Below, piece after piece: positions 19,850 to 31,717 of a stretch of DNA of 64,000 bases. The position numbers and the translations under genes were made by a program. The stretch's first letter is position 1. Every line of letters begins with the position of its first letter. This DNA is from Adiantum capillus-veneris. Its lineage: Eukaryota > Streptophyta > Polypodiopsida > Polypodiales > Pteridaceae. The notes under the pieces were generated by a model. The model worked only from the letters and a program-made list of their open reading frames with translations. It was not told the DNA's origin and did no database searches. The stretch is taken from contig CM043971.1 of assembly GCA_014529385.2 (NCBI GenBank), forward strand, positions 93,847,840-93,911,839. The letters run 5' to 3'.

Positions 19850-20098
19850 CGGTTTTTTTTTTTTTTTGAGAGAGAGTAGAACTTTGAAATTACAACACAC
19901 ACACCCAACCCCCGTAGGTGGAGGCAATCCGACTCTTAAGGAGAGTCATCCCAGCTGGGTTACGGTGGCCAATCCATCATTTGGACGAGGGAAACAGCCC
20001 CTAAGTGCTACATGTCATACGAGCTGTCAAGGGGGTTTGAACCCAAGACCTTTGACACAAGGGGCTCTTGCTCTACCAACTGAGCTAGCTCTCGTTGA
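19850..20098 (-). mobile_element. tRNA-derived SINE
   Basis: On the minus strand the 5' end carries RNA polymerase III promoter boxes: A box TAGCTCAGTTGG (20076-20087) and B box GGTTCAAACCC (20033-20043). These sit in a tRNA-like fold whose ends (ACGAG / CTCGT) can still pair. An unrelated body of about 170 bp follows and ends in a run of about 17 A (plus-strand T run near 19854-19870). This is the standard SINE layout. No clear target duplication was found. The tRNA-like part is degenerate, so I do not call a functional tRNA. Confidence 0.8.
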
Positions 20099-20266
20099 CC
20101 AGTCTTATTTTCTCTCACGGTATGAATCTTTGTACAAGGTCTACTCTACAAACCCCTGAGATCATTGATGGTTTCAATCTTGGAAAATCCTATTGTTGGC
20201 AAACTCCCTAGATCTCGTGGATGACATGTAGTTGGGGCTTCCATAACCCTTGAATGCTACTGCATG

Positions 20267-20524
20267 GAGTTATAAATAGAAGCTTCTACTATAGCAACCC
20301 AGCTTGGTGTTGAATGAAAAAGACTGTTGTTGTATCTCTGATGCTACCGTTTACATCCACATCCATTACAAGTGCGAGGTAGTGGGAACCTTCATGAGTT
20401 ATAAATAGAAGCTTCTACTATAGCAACCCAGCTTGGTGTTGAATGAAAAAGACTGTTGTTGTATCTCTGATGCTACCGTTTACATCCACATCCATTACAA
20501 GTGCGAGGTAGTGGGAACCTTCAT
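20267..20524 (+). repeat. perfect 129-bp tandem duplication with TATA-like box
   Basis: Units 20267-20395 and 20396-20524 appear identical. Each unit starts gagttataaatagaagc, a good TATA-box sequence, followed about 60 bp later by gactgttgttg. It could be the core promoter of an LTR. A possible PBS-like atggtgccgc lies downstream near 20892. Confidence 0.9.
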
Positions 20525-21961
20525 GAGTATTTTACTAAATGTCAAAGAAGGCCCATGCAAATCAAAGAAAGAGGTTCAATAAGAACAGTAGAAGATCTTT
20601 GAGTTGGTGTATGTAGATTTGGAAAACCTTACTAATTAGCTAACCAACGCTAGGGTAGAGGGGCCATTTGTGGTACGGCCCCCAAAGGAAGGACAAATAA
20701 AACCATAATATAACACACTTGATGACCAAAAGAAGCACGAAAAAGAGCAACCAAAACGTCTAGTTGATTTGAAATAACGTCATTTCATTAGCCAATGTGC
20801 GGGTTCAAGCCTCCGTGGTCACATTTTACCTCTTTTGGTCTTTGTTGATCTTCTTATTCATGCCGATTTTTTATACACATGATTCCAAAAATGGTGCCGC
20901 AACCATCGGCTCTCAAATCCAACCAGCCCCAAATTAATTCTCCTGAAAGCTTGTGAAAAGGCGATTAAAATGAGCAGCTAAGCGCAAGAAGTCGAGCTCG
21001 GAGGAAAGAGATTGAAGCTCCCCAAGTTACCCGTCCCCCTACTGGCTCCTCTACCCTACAATCAAAGCTAGTACAATTAGCACTGAATCTGCTTAGAGCA
21101 CTTGCCTTTTTGGAATAGATAAGAGACTAGTTATAACTCTTTGTAGCGGTTGTTTACTTCTAGCTATAAATGACCCACAATTTTGATGACTAAGCTCCTG
21201 ATGTTTTTTTGTGTTTTCAGCAAGACTTTCTCTTTAGACCCAAAAACTGTTTTTGAGCACAAATCAAGCATGTGCCTATAATCTTTTTTGCATTTGTTTT
21301 GAGAGGAATCACCGAAGATGCTATTTGAAAACTAAAGGAAAACGATTAGAGCCGGAAGGGAAAGGGAGGCTTTTGAGCCAAAAAGGGGGAGGAGGGCACA
21401 TGGAGGAGAGAGAAAGAGAGAGATTCTTTTTGTTGCACCGGGGGGGGGTTGTAGGTGGCGGAATAGGAAAAATGTGTTTCAGCTTAATATCGGGCCATTG
21501 AGGCGGGCAGCAGGTTGGCGCAAAACACAGGTTTGTAGCAGGAAGCGGTGATGATGCGCAGTAGTAGGGCAAGTCCCTTCCTCTCTCTGTCTCTCTCGCT
21601 CACTGGCTTGCTGTCAACGCAGTAGGGAGCGGGTCCTGCTGTCTTGTTGGTTGTGCACATACATTCTTTCTATGGATTGCATCTTTGATTACTTGCAAGA
21701 CAAAAAGGCTTCCCATGGTCTACGAGGGAACAGTGCGTGAGGGTATGGCGGTGCTAGGGGGACAAGAGGAGGCCATTGGGTCAGTCGGTTGTCTTACTAG
21801 CAATGCCCGACTTGGGAGCTACGGCTCAACAGGGTCCGAGCAACGATCTGTTGGTGGCATTGATGGGGGTTCGATTGCAGAGGTCGCCATTGCCAAGCGC
21901 GGCGGGTTGTGCAACATATGCACAAGTGTGTGAACCCTGCGATAGAGTGAGGACCTTTTTT
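20525..21961. other. non-coding; possible LTR remnant on the left
   Basis: No coding domain. The B-box-like gggttcaagcc near 20803 has no A box I can see. A PBS-like TGGTGCCGCAACC near 20892 could end an LTR that includes the tandem duplication, but no second copy exists here. A fifth copy of the dispersed motif lies at 21466-21499. Confidence 0.45.
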
Positions 21962-22032
21962 ACCTTGATTATCTAAGATGGATTTAATGAAAGGCGCAAC
22001 GCCAGCTATGCCATGTGGCCACATATGATTGG
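21962..22032 (-). repeat. left arm of a 71-bp inverted repeat
   Basis: Reverse complement of 23230-23300 with about four mismatches and no gaps. The arms enclose about 1.2 kb made mainly of (GA)n tracts. Confidence 0.85.
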
Positions 22033-22350
22033 CCTGCTAAATGAGAATGTAAAGAGAGAGAGAGGAAGAGAGAGATTGAACAAAGCAATGGTTGGTTTTT
22101 AAAGCAATGGTTTTTAAAAAAAGAGATCGAAAAGCGGGCAGGCAGCAACTGTTATAGCAGCATGATAGCGTTGTCATACTCCTCGCCTAGCGTAGAGAGA
22201 GAGAGAGAGAGCAATTGAGCAGAGGTATTTGTTTGCTTCGCTTGCTTCGTTTTATTTATAATCTTTCCTTTTCCATGCTGCTATCGGGGGGGGGGGGGGG
22301 GGAGAGAGAGAGAGGACTGCTGACTGCTGCAGATTGTAATCACTCCATGC

Positions 22351-22351
<1 letters not shown>

Positions 22352-22443
<92 letters not shown>
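22352..22443. repeat. (GA)n microsatellite, about 46 units
   Basis: Uninterrupted GA dinucleotides. It follows tccatgc, part of a unique core that recurs before the next two tracts. Confidence 0.97.
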
Positions 22444-22446
<3 letters not shown>

Positions 22447-22492
22447 GCTGCTGCGTTTTTCTTTTCCATGCTGCTGTCGGAAGTCCATGGGG

Positions 22493-22599
<107 letters not shown>

Positions 22600-22629
22600 C
22601 TGCTGCATTTTCCTTTTCCATGCTACTGC

Positions 22630-22631
<2 letters not shown>

Positions 22632-22679
<48 letters not shown>

Positions 22680-22778
22680 AGGAGAGAGAGAGACAAGGAG
22701 AGAGAGAGACTGATGCGCTGCGTTTTGCGTTTTGGCTGAGACTCCAGGCCGTACACACACACACACACACACACACAC
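22632..22778. repeat. (GA)n (22632-22678) and (AC)n (22752-22778) microsatellites
   Basis: The GA tract is followed by two short acaagg-(ag)n interruptions, then by a unique core (actccaggccgtac) and an AC tract ending in gcgcgcg. Confidence 0.96.
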
Positions 22779-22806
22779 GCGCGCGTGCATCTTGGCTGAC
22801 TCCAAG

Positions 22807-22955
<149 letters not shown>

Positions 22956-23009
22956 GCGATGCAAAAAAAATCACGATGATATTGTTAGTTTAAGGCTCAC
23001 TCCAGGCCG

Positions 23010-23166
<157 letters not shown>

Positions 23167-23175
23167 CGAGAGGGA

Positions 23176-23218
23176 CTGCTGCTGCAGTCTGCAATCAGCT
23201 ACGTGTGCATCTTAAACG
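23176..23218 (+). pseudogene. PPR-gene fragment ([11 protein letters not shown])
   Basis: The plus strand encodes [15 protein letters not shown] followed by a stop, a better preserved version of the PPR-like fragment at 22917. In plant PPR proteins this phrase begins a 35-residue repeat. It is joined on its left to (AG)n and on its right to the inverted-repeat arm. Confidence 0.5.
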
Positions 23219-23229
23219 CATGAGATTCA

Positions 23230-23300
23230 CCAATCACATGTGGCCACATGGCATAGCTGGTGTTGCTCCTTTCATTAAATCCATCTTAGATGATCAAGGT
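23230..23300 (+). repeat. right arm of the 71-bp inverted repeat
   Basis: See 21962-22032. It is followed by the core aaaatcacgatgatattgtt that recurs five times in this region. Confidence 0.85.
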
Positions 23301-23343
23301 AAAAATCACGATGATATTGTTAGTCTAAGGCTCACTCCAAGCC

Positions 23344-23347
23344 GTAG

Positions 23348-23438
<91 letters not shown>
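23344..23438. repeat. compound (GATA)n-(GA)n microsatellite
   Basis: About six GATA units pass without a break into a GA tract of about 36 units, as if GA units arose from or invaded the tetranucleotide tract. Confidence 0.95.
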
Positions 23439-23440
<2 letters not shown>

Positions 23441-23472
23441 CTGTTGAAAAGGGATCCTATGCCGACACAAAG

Positions 23473-23505
23473 AACTTCACGATGATATTGTTAGTCTAAG
23501 GCTGC

Positions 23506-23553
<48 letters not shown>

Positions 23554-23804
23554 GGAGGGGGGGGGGACTGCTGAAAAGGGATCCTGTGCCAACACAAAGA
23601 AAATCATGATGATATTGTTGGTCGAAGGCTGCTGAAGAGCTGGCATTATTAGTGAGAGACTGTTGCAAAAAATTGTTGTGCTTGGCAATGCCTTGGTCGA
23701 TATGTATGCCAAATGTGGTGCGCTTTGTCACAACCATGAAACGTTCTTGAGGACCCTCTATCCAGAATGTCGTCTCTTGGAGTGCATTGATTGCGGGATA
23801 TGCA

Positions 23805-23835
<31 letters not shown>

Positions 23836-23890
23836 GATCATGTCCCGACACAATAAAATTCACGATGATATTGTTAGTCTAAGGCTGTTG
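23473..23890 (+). repeat. recurring 35-bp core with (GA)n and (AC)n tracts
   Basis: The core tcacgatgatattgttagtctaaggct starts near 22970, 23306, 23476, 23604 (as tcatgatgatattgttggtcgaaggct) and 23862. Associated tracts are (GA)n 23509-23551 and (AC)n 23803-23833. Confidence 0.85.
23661..23802 (+). pseudogene. PPR-gene fragment, copy 1 (NALVDMYAKCG)
   Basis: The plus strand reads KIVVLGNALVDMYAKCG, a hallmark of plant PLS-class pentatricopeptide proteins, which bind organellar RNA. After frame changes the same DNA reads NVLED and then NVVSWSALIAGYA, the next expected part of the repeat. The DNA is therefore a true but frameshifted gene piece, not a chance match. It is cut off on the right by (AC)n. 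A second copy lies at 23917-24058. Confidence 0.75.
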
Positions 23891-23916
23891 AAGAGCTAGC
23901 ATTATTAGTGAGGGGC

Positions 23917-24056
23917 TGTTGCAAAAAATTGTTGTGCTTGGCAATGCCTTGGTCAATATGTATGCCAAACGTGATGCGCTTTGTAAACCACAAAACGTTC
24001 TTGAGGACCCTCTATCCAGAATTTCGTCTCTTGGAGTGCATTGACTGCGGGATATG

Positions 24057-24058
<2 letters not shown>
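23917..24058 (+). pseudogene. PPR-gene fragment, copy 2
   Basis: A duplicate of 23661-23802 at 256-bp offset, including flanking aagagct.gcattattagtgag and the (AC)n tract at 24059-24092. It reads GNALVNMYAK and has extra frame damage (one codon run altered near ttgtaaacc). The PPR piece was duplicated together with the microsatellites. Confidence 0.72.
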
Positions 24059-24097
<39 letters not shown>

Positions 24098-24150
24098 TCA
24101 TTGTTTTAGAGAGAGAGAGACTGTATCTTTTGCCAGTGCTAGTGAAATAC

Positions 24151-24182
<32 letters not shown>

Positions 24183-24460
24183 TTGGTAATTAGTTGTGAT
24201 ATTAAAGGCTGTATCTTTGCTAGTGCTAGTGAAAGAGAGAAAAATAGAGAGAGAGAATTGATTTCATAGAGAGGGAGAGAGAGAGAGAGAGGCTGTAACT
24301 TTGCATCTCTGTATGTGTGTAGGCGCGCTGTTTTTAGCAACCTCATAGAGAGAGAGAGAGAGAGACATAATCACCTACGCGTGCATCTTGGCTGACTCCA
24401 AGCTGGGGAGATGTACGCATGCATCTACGTGTGTGTGGGCGTGCTGTTTTCAATAACCTC

Positions 24461-24499
<39 letters not shown>
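24059..24499. repeat. (AC)n and short (GA)n tracts
   Basis: (AC)n at 24059-24092 is followed by GA tracts near 24108, 24151-24182, 24272-24290, 24345-24364 and 24463-24499. Phrases such as gctgtatctttgc.agtgctagtgaaa and ctgttttnannaacctcatagag recur twice each between the tracts. Confidence 0.9.
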
Positions 24500-24501
<2 letters not shown>

Positions 24502-26196
24502 TTAACCACTACATTCTTTGTCTAAGCCAATATTTGGGTTTTTCCTTTAAAAAAGTTGTTTAATAGAATCCCTACTTCAAATTTTCGTACGTTGCATATC
24601 GGCAGTACTACATACGTGCTTGTTCCTTGAATCAAATGTAAGAAAGCGAAGCTAACAAACTATCGTCATTTGAAAAAAAAAAAGATTTTACTAACAAAAC
24701 TAGCCCCTCTAACACTAGAGGAAAAGCATAAGTCCCCTTCAACACTGGAGGGGATATAAGTGGCGGGGGAAAGGCACATTTCTTAGGGTATTATAAAAAA
24801 TGTAGAGAATTGTGCCAACTCCACACCATACTTATGTATGGGTTTTTTTCCCACAACACACTAGCATTCTGTGCACGATGTTTGCACAAAAAACACTAGC
24901 ATTTTACACGTGCATGTTGCTGTATTGTACAGTTTACTACAACAAATAATTCTATGCTGTCAATTAACGCAAAACTTCTGCATTGTCTTTTTTATTGAGA
25001 AACCATATTTCCTTAACACTCTGTCATTATTTGGTGATTTAGTGATCAAGGTTGCTCATCTATTATGCGGTACTAAGATGTTGTTGTTGAAAATCCAGGG
25101 ATCAATTGATTGCTAGTATATTGTTCAATATTATCAATTTATCGTTCCAAGTTTAGAGGTCGTTTTTGTGTACATATCAGTTTAGGGTATTAAGAAGAAA
25201 ACTGAATTTTACTTCTGTTGTTGGGTAGATGTGAAGGACTATATGAATCTCCAAAAGCCTGATCACTTCGATATCAATCGTCCTCTCGATTGCAAATGTT
25301 GTGCTCTGGAGTGGCAGATTTGTTTCAAATGCAATGTTGCTAGCTAATTAATTAATGAAAAGTGATATAGACCCAGTATGTCCCTACAATTTCTATACTA
25401 TCCTACCTGCAAATATGTGGACTTTTTATGATTAGAATTGCTTTTGATGAAAGGATGAGCTTGTAAGCGCTAAGTAAACCACATTTTCATCACCTTGTAG
25501 ACCTAGGGAGAGTCGTGCTTAACACAAAACACCCTAAAAAAATACACACCACCTCTCAGAGTTAGCAAGAAGGCGACGATGACCTAAGCCATAACTTGTC
25601 TCCATCATCCAAGTATGCACATAGCACAAAGCCCAATGCCCAAGGTGGGAAACAAACTCATTTATAAAGATTCACCTACATATCCCCTCCATTCTTTAAA
25701 TCTCCAAAGCCGAGCTACTCGGGAGGGACTAGGAAATCTCGAAGAAAATCTTCGCATGCTCACCCAATGCTTAAAGTGTCAATTACCTTATCTCTAAAGA
25801 CAAACAATACAAATCACGGGAGTAATTAAGAGAAGATAAGACACACAAAATGAGCATAGATTACCTAATACAAAGATTCTAAATCTCACCAATTAGCATA
25901 TCTTATCATTGATTAGTTGACACTGAGCAAAGTGTGCTCAAAATTCACCAATAGTTACGAATGGCAAGGTGATTAGTAGATGGATTATCGTGCAAATGAA
26001 GAAAAGCCTACTCACACAAAGGGAGTGCCATAATTTCCTCTAATCAATGCTAAATTAACTAAGGCTATTAGTAACTCAAAGGACTTAATACCGAAGAGCA
26101 TAATTTCACTTGGTTAATGCCACAATTCATTAGAGAATTATACCAGCACAAGTGCTAATTAGTCCAAAAAGGTATGCATTGCACTAACTCTCATAA
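24500..26196. other. non-coding; right part possibly decayed retroelement leader
   Basis: No recognisable domain on either strand. The right end abuts a minus-strand PBS at 26197-26209, so the right half should be the 5' interior of that element, but no gag motif is visible. Confidence 0.45.
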
Positions 26197-26209
26197 GGCT
26201 CTGATACCA
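26197..26209 (-). promoter_or_regulatory. primer binding site (initiator-Met tRNA type)
   Basis: Plus-strand ggctctgatacca is the reverse complement of TGGTATCAGAGCC, a perfect plant initiator-Met PBS. On the minus strand it follows ...TTAACA-AG, a typical LTR end with a two-base spacer. Confidence 0.85.
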
Positions 26210-26211
26210 CT

Positions 26212-26761
26212 TGTTAAGTATGAAGTATGGAGGGTTAAGCAAAGTAACATTCATGATTAAAACAATTATAAGCACACACAACAAGAGAGAGTGAAAATGA
26301 AAGCAGAACTTTATTACTAAACTAACAACAAGAGCATACCAAGGGGATCTCTTTATAGCTAAGAGCTAAACTTTGTGCATGGATAGTACATAGTGTATTA
26401 CACACATTAAAGGCCAAATGCATGTGCATAAGCATCTTCTTTAGGAAAGGGGTTGACCTTAGAACATTCTAGGACTTGAAATAGGAAGTCAACAAATGCA
26501 CCTAATATTCATCTCATGTTATGTAATCTCACCTCATGTAAATGTGAATGTGTTAAGGGTAGGTTCATAAGCTAAATCCCTTCTCATCCTATTGCATTGC
26601 ACAATGCATTAGACATTGCACATTGTGGGTGAAAGAGAAGAAGGCAATTGAAGGACGGCTCCTAAGAGTGGGGGGGGTGAGTGAGGCCACTCACCTCCAT
26701 GAGCAACGACAGAAGCTCAACGAAGACGATAAAGGTGATGCTGGTGGCTCAATCTTGAACC

Positions 26762-26818
<57 letters not shown>

Positions 26819-26943
26819 ACACACACACACACACTCATTCTTATTACACAGGCTCTTCCACACACATACACATAATGCACACAATCTCTCAATGTATGGT
26901 GTACATTACACCGATGGTCCCACCATTGCTTAATAATGTGTCA
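26212..26943 (-). repeat. 5' LTR of a decayed minus-strand element, right end tentative
   Basis: The left boundary tgttaagtatg next to the PBS is firm. The right boundary at gtgtca (26943) is the best TG...CA partner and gives about 732 bp. On the minus strand a gtaataaagt polyadenylation-like signal is present near 26310. The LTR contains (CT)n at 26763-26814 followed by (AC)n. No 3' partner is visible to the left. Confidence 0.55.
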
Positions 26944-27788
26944 TGACAAGTTCCCCTCTTGGTACTAATCACCACTTTCCATTTGAGAGGACCACTCCAT
27001 ATCATAAGGCCTTTAGAACAATTTAAGTGGCCAAAATTATCAAATATTAAATTAAAAAAATTTGTAGCAAGTTATGATTATGCTTGTTTATTAACCCAAG
27101 TTTATCTAACATGAATATAAACAACCCAAGTTTATCTAACATGAATAGCAAGTGCTATCTGATGAAAACAAAAATGTTTCATTTGTTGAACCTAAGCACG
27201 ATGTATGTTCCTATCCTATTATGGTTCCATGTTTATAGCAAAGCTCTTCTTTTCTACAATGGTTATGTATTAATTCTAGCATTACTTTCAACAAGTACAT
27301 CCCGAATTACCAATAATGTCTTTGGATGGTTTGTGCTATTGTTTCTTTTCAGTGGCTATTAAATATTTATACCCTATGATTCAATTGTGCTATGAGGGTT
27401 AAGTTCACTCCTTTTTATGAGTTACTCAAACCAAATGGGTCACATAAGTACTTGAAGATATTCTATGAGCTTATGGCAGCAAGTAACAAACAAATTGGGA
27501 AGATTCTCTCCCCATCCTAGAATATTCTTACAATTGTACAAAACATGTGTCTACAAAGTTTACTCCCTTTATGCTCATATACAGTTTTCAACCTAGTTCA
27601 CCACTACGGGGTTGGCCATAGAAAAGCTTCAACACGTAAAGAATTTGTTAAGAATTGCTTGCCAAAATGTTAGACAACTAAAGAGAACATGTTAATGAAA
27701 AGAATCATTGTGTCACTTTCGACAAAGGTGGTGATGTATTTTGCAAGCTCCAGATAGTCTTAAGTTTGGCCCCACCCCTATGTTATCT
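26944..27788. other. non-coding; one 25-bp tandem repeat
   Basis: A 25-bp sequence at 27093-27117 recurs at 27123-27147. No coding domain is recognisable until 27789; this may be decayed gypsy interior upstream of the integrase remnant. Confidence 0.5.
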
Positions 27789-28104
27789 CCTAGACCATTC
27801 AAGATAATCAAGCAAGTAGGACAAATCGCCTACAAATTAAAACTTTCACCTCACTCTCCTATTCATCTAGTATTTCATGTAAGTATTTAATCTAGTATTT
27901 TTGACAAAAACTCTTACAATAAGACAACAATGTTTTTGACCAAGGTATCATAGTCAAATTCCTTGAGCCTCTAAGTGTACCAAATCAAATTTAAACAATC
28001 ATGGATTTTCATGAGTTATGGACACGGCATCATATTCATCATCTCGTACTAGTCAAGTGGAAAGACAGGCCTGGACAAGCTGCCACTTGGAAAAAACATT
28101 AGTG
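27789..28104 (+). pseudogene. Ty3/gypsy chromovirus remnant: integrase C-terminus and chromodomain
   Basis: Plus-strand RPFKIIKQVGQIAYKLKL and SPIHLVFHV (27789-27875) are the GPY/F end of a gypsy integrase. After stop codons, HHLVLVKWKDRPGQAATW (28037-28092) is the core of a chromodomain, which in chromoviruses guides integration to heterochromatin. The frame is broken between the two and nothing upstream survives. It differs in type from elements A, B and C, which show no chromodomain. Confidence 0.75.
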
Positions 28105-28854
28105 ATTTTAAGAAGAAATGTTCCACTTTTGTATTAGAAGATAAAAGCTCTTCTCCAAGTGGGAGTAAAGTCAAGCGAAGGGTTCTATAATGGCAAGGCT
28201 AGCTGGGAAACGCATGTATGGCTTGCATGGCAAGGGGCTATGGTAGTTGAGCCAAAAAGCTCTAATTAATAGAGTTGCATGGGAGGAGATTTGCATGTCA
28301 ATACCCCTAGTCTTACAAAATTCAAACACATTACTTCTCATCATAATTTGTTCACTATTCTTGAGACTTTCCCTAATGAGAATATTGTCATGTATGCCAA
28401 CAATGCCTCTTATCTACTTGAGGGGGGTGGAAGGATCATGCTTAGCGATAAAGGTTAGAAAAAAAAAATATTACTAGTAGTATCGTTCACTAATGAAGCA
28501 TATCTTATTACTCAAATTGTTTTTGTGAGTAATGTAATTCAACCCTTGTAAGCATGTCCAAGGAGACAGATATGAGCTCATAGAATAAAAAGGGTACATT
28601 GTTTCCTTTATTAATGGTGTGAATATGAATGCAAGTCCTAATGAGGAACATGTCCAGCCTATGTAGGTTTCAAATGTTGTTGAAGATTATCCATTTTTTG
28701 ATGCAAATTTATAAGACATAATTGACGAGGATAGGATTGAATGCCAAAATGGTTGGTGCACACCTTACAGTATAGTGGGCACACTTTTTTCTAATTGTAC
28801 TTGTTCGAGTTTTCAACATGCCTCTTATGCATCAGATTGTTATGTTTTGGTTGT
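28105..28854. other. non-coding, unrecognised
   Basis: Probably the 3' end of the chromovirus remnant and the decayed upstream part of the copia remnant. No motif can be assigned. Confidence 0.4.
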
Positions 28855-30440
28855 GTCTATTATGTATGATGAGGAAGAACCTTTGTCGTTGGATGAAGCA
28901 CAAAACTTAGAAAATTGATTGGCTACAATGCAATTTAAGTATGATGCTATGATATTTATTGGACTTCCTAAAAACATCCATTGGTGCTGAAAGGGTTTTT
29001 AAGTGAAAATGTAAGCCTAATGGTAGCATTGATAGTAGAAAGCTAAACTTGTGCAAAAGGATATGATCAAGAAAAGGGCATTGGTTTTGATGAGACGTTT
29101 GCTCACACTTGTTGTATGACTACCATTCATAGAATTTGTGCATTGGTAGCTCATAATGGTTGGAATGTATATATGTTGGATATGAAGGCTTATTTTTGAA
29201 TGGTGATATGTATGAGGAAGTGTATGTAGCCCAGCCTCATGGTTTTTTTCAAAAAGGATACAGAGGCTTTAAAAGGATTTTTATGATTTGAAGCATGCTC
29301 CATAGGCTTGAATGAAAAAATATATACTTACTCGGCTACACATGGTTTTCAAAATAGTCTAATTGAGGGCACTTCATATGTCAAGCATGTGGATGATGTA
29401 TTTTAAATCATTATACTCTATGTTGATGACATGCTTCCTTCACCAAATGATGGACATATTGTTAATTTCAAGGCTGATTTGAATGCCTCTTTTGAGATGT
29501 TAGATTTGGGGCTTTTGCATCATTATTGGGCATATGTTTAAGTGGGTTGATGGAGATATTGATGAGCGTCAAACAAAGTTCATCAAACCATTGTTACATG
29601 GCAATAGCCTTGATGAATGTAGACTTATTTCCACTTCTATGGAGCTAGGTTTGAAGCTCAGTCTTCATGATGTTGGAGGCTACTTTGATTGCACTCCCTA
29701 TCAGCATGCTATTAGTTGTCGAATTTATGTAGAAATACAAGGCCAGATGTTCAGTATGCATTCTAGCCTAGGGTTTGCACATTGGAAGGTAGATAAGCAA
29801 TCTTCTCGTTATTAAGTGGAAATATACATCTTGGGTTGTTTTATCCCAAGGGGAAATCTTTGCTGCCAGATTTAAATACTTTTTTAGACTCAGATTGGGC
29901 TTCTTGATATGACACATGAGTGTCTGCTAGTGGTTTTTCTTTCATGTTCGGCCACTCATGCATATCTTTGTTGAGCAAGGAGTAGCCTACAATGGCTAAT
30001 TCTAGCTGTGAGGCTTTGTACATGTCATTTTTCACAACTACCATTGAGTGTGGTTTGATCAGATAACTTTTGACTATGGACAATCTCTACAACCACTATA
30101 TTCATTGATAGTCAAAGTGCTTTGGCAGTTTCGAGGAGCCCAATGTTTAATAATCACACAAAGCACATAAAGTTGAATTATCATTATGTCAAGGAGAGAC
30201 TATCTGTAGGAGAGGCCAGCTTGGATGATGTGCTTATATAGGTAGGATAACCCTGCTAATCTTTTCACACAGGTAGGATGCGCTTATATAGGTAAAATAA
30301 CCTTGCTAATCTTTTCATAAAGGTAGGATGTCCTTATAAAGGTAGGATAACCTTGCTAATCTTTTCACGAAGGCTTTGCCTTGTGAGAAGTTTGAAGCTT
30401 TTTGCAAAGATTTGAACTTAGTCCCCTTTGTGGATTGATC
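28855..30440 (+). pseudogene. Ty1/copia pol remnant (RT and RNase H)
   Basis: Plus-strand pieces in the right order: EEPLSLDEAQN (start of RT), GFDETFAHTCCMTTIHRICA, AHNGWNVYMLDMKAY, then LYVDDMLPSP with the catalytic YVDD near 29420, LDLGLLHHYWA, the RNase H DSDWAS near 29890 and the C-terminal tail up to about 30440. Many stops and frameshifts are present, so it is inactive. The catalytic YVDD survives. The tail is interrupted by a threefold 50-bp tandem repeat (30233-30371). Confidence 0.85.
30233..30371 (+). repeat. three tandem copies, 50-bp period, inside the copia RNase H tail
   Basis: Units begin cttata at 30233, 30283 and 30333 and contain ggtaggataacc.tgctaatcttttcac. This is the part of copia pol that encodes the final helix before the stop (normally once per element), amplified in place. 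Confidence 0.88.
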
Positions 30441-31717
30441 ACATAGGGTTTGGCACTTGAGTCCCTATACATGAGTGCCAGCTCATGTGCATTGCATAAC
30501 TTCGTATGATAGTGACATGCATGAACACACTTAGGACCATCAAGACATTTTTTCACTTACAAGGACAATGTTTCTCCCCTTGGCTTGTATATACACTCAT
30601 CACTTGAGGGCAAGATTTATTTTTGTATTGGTACACTCAATAACACTATTTCCTATGTTGTGTGCTCTTGAGCTTCTCCTTCATCTTCTCCATCTTTGAG
30701 TGTATTTTTACAACCGTATTTCCAATAAATTTTTTTGCAATAAATACTGCACACATGAAATTTTCACAATATAGCCTCTGCAATCCCTTAGAAAACTCCA
30801 ATATATAGATAACTTGTAAAGGTATCATGACAATATTATATAATATATATATTTAAACCATCTTGATCAAATCATGTATATTGAAGAGATTATAATCATA
30901 TCTCAGCTTCATTTTGATACAAATGAAAAATAACCCCAATGTTGTATTGTTAGCTATATGGGATATAAGCTTGTCTAAAATTCAAAGAAAAAGACATGAA
31001 ATCCATGTGAACAAGCAAAATTGTATTAGTTGTGCTAAAAAACTCTTTAAAAATGCAAAAACTGTTAATAGATCAATGTTAGCAAAATTTCATGTAAATA
31101 GGCCACAACTTCAATACAAATGTTCCATCCCTTAAAGCATGGAAACATGTTGAAATCTAACAAAACTTTAAACCTCACAAAGATGACGTTTAATTTGTTT
31201 CGAAAGAATTTTTATTTTTATGAGATTGGGGAGACCTAATAGTGCCAAAAATATTAAAAAATGATAAAAAGTTGCATTGAATTCTAGAAATAATCTAGGG
31301 GAACCGCAAAATGGCAAAAAAAATATCTGACTCCTCATCGTCGCCGTTACCCCCCAACTTCAACTAGACATATTTCCACACTCAGAGCTTTGATCAGTGT
31401 CCTATAATTCTAGTAGGCTTCATATATTGCATACCATTACTAAAACCCTAGCATGCTCAAAAAAAACTTTGATGGCACATCGATCGAGGCGATCAAACTG
31501 GCACATAATTGGCCCTCTGCAAAACTTTGACTGCTCATAACTTGACCGTTTGAACTCGAATTGTCGATTCAAAAAAGGTTGACATGCTCCATAAATCAAG
31601 AACTTCAGATTTGTGAACTCAAAAAAGCGTTATGCGGCTTGAGGCAAGGATCTAGGCAATAATATCATAAATTTGATACATTTATGCAATCTTATGGATA
31701 TAAGAGGACTCAAGAGG
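30441..31717. other. non-coding, nothing recognised
   Basis: AT-rich; open frames at 30914-31135 and elsewhere have no domain signal. The part just after the copia remnant should include its 3' LTR, but I could not fix its ends. Confidence 0.45.

Noticed and set aside
20033-20098. Functional tRNA gene
   Set aside because: A and B boxes fit, but the anticodon arm does not fold well and an unrelated body with an A tail follows, which points to a SINE.
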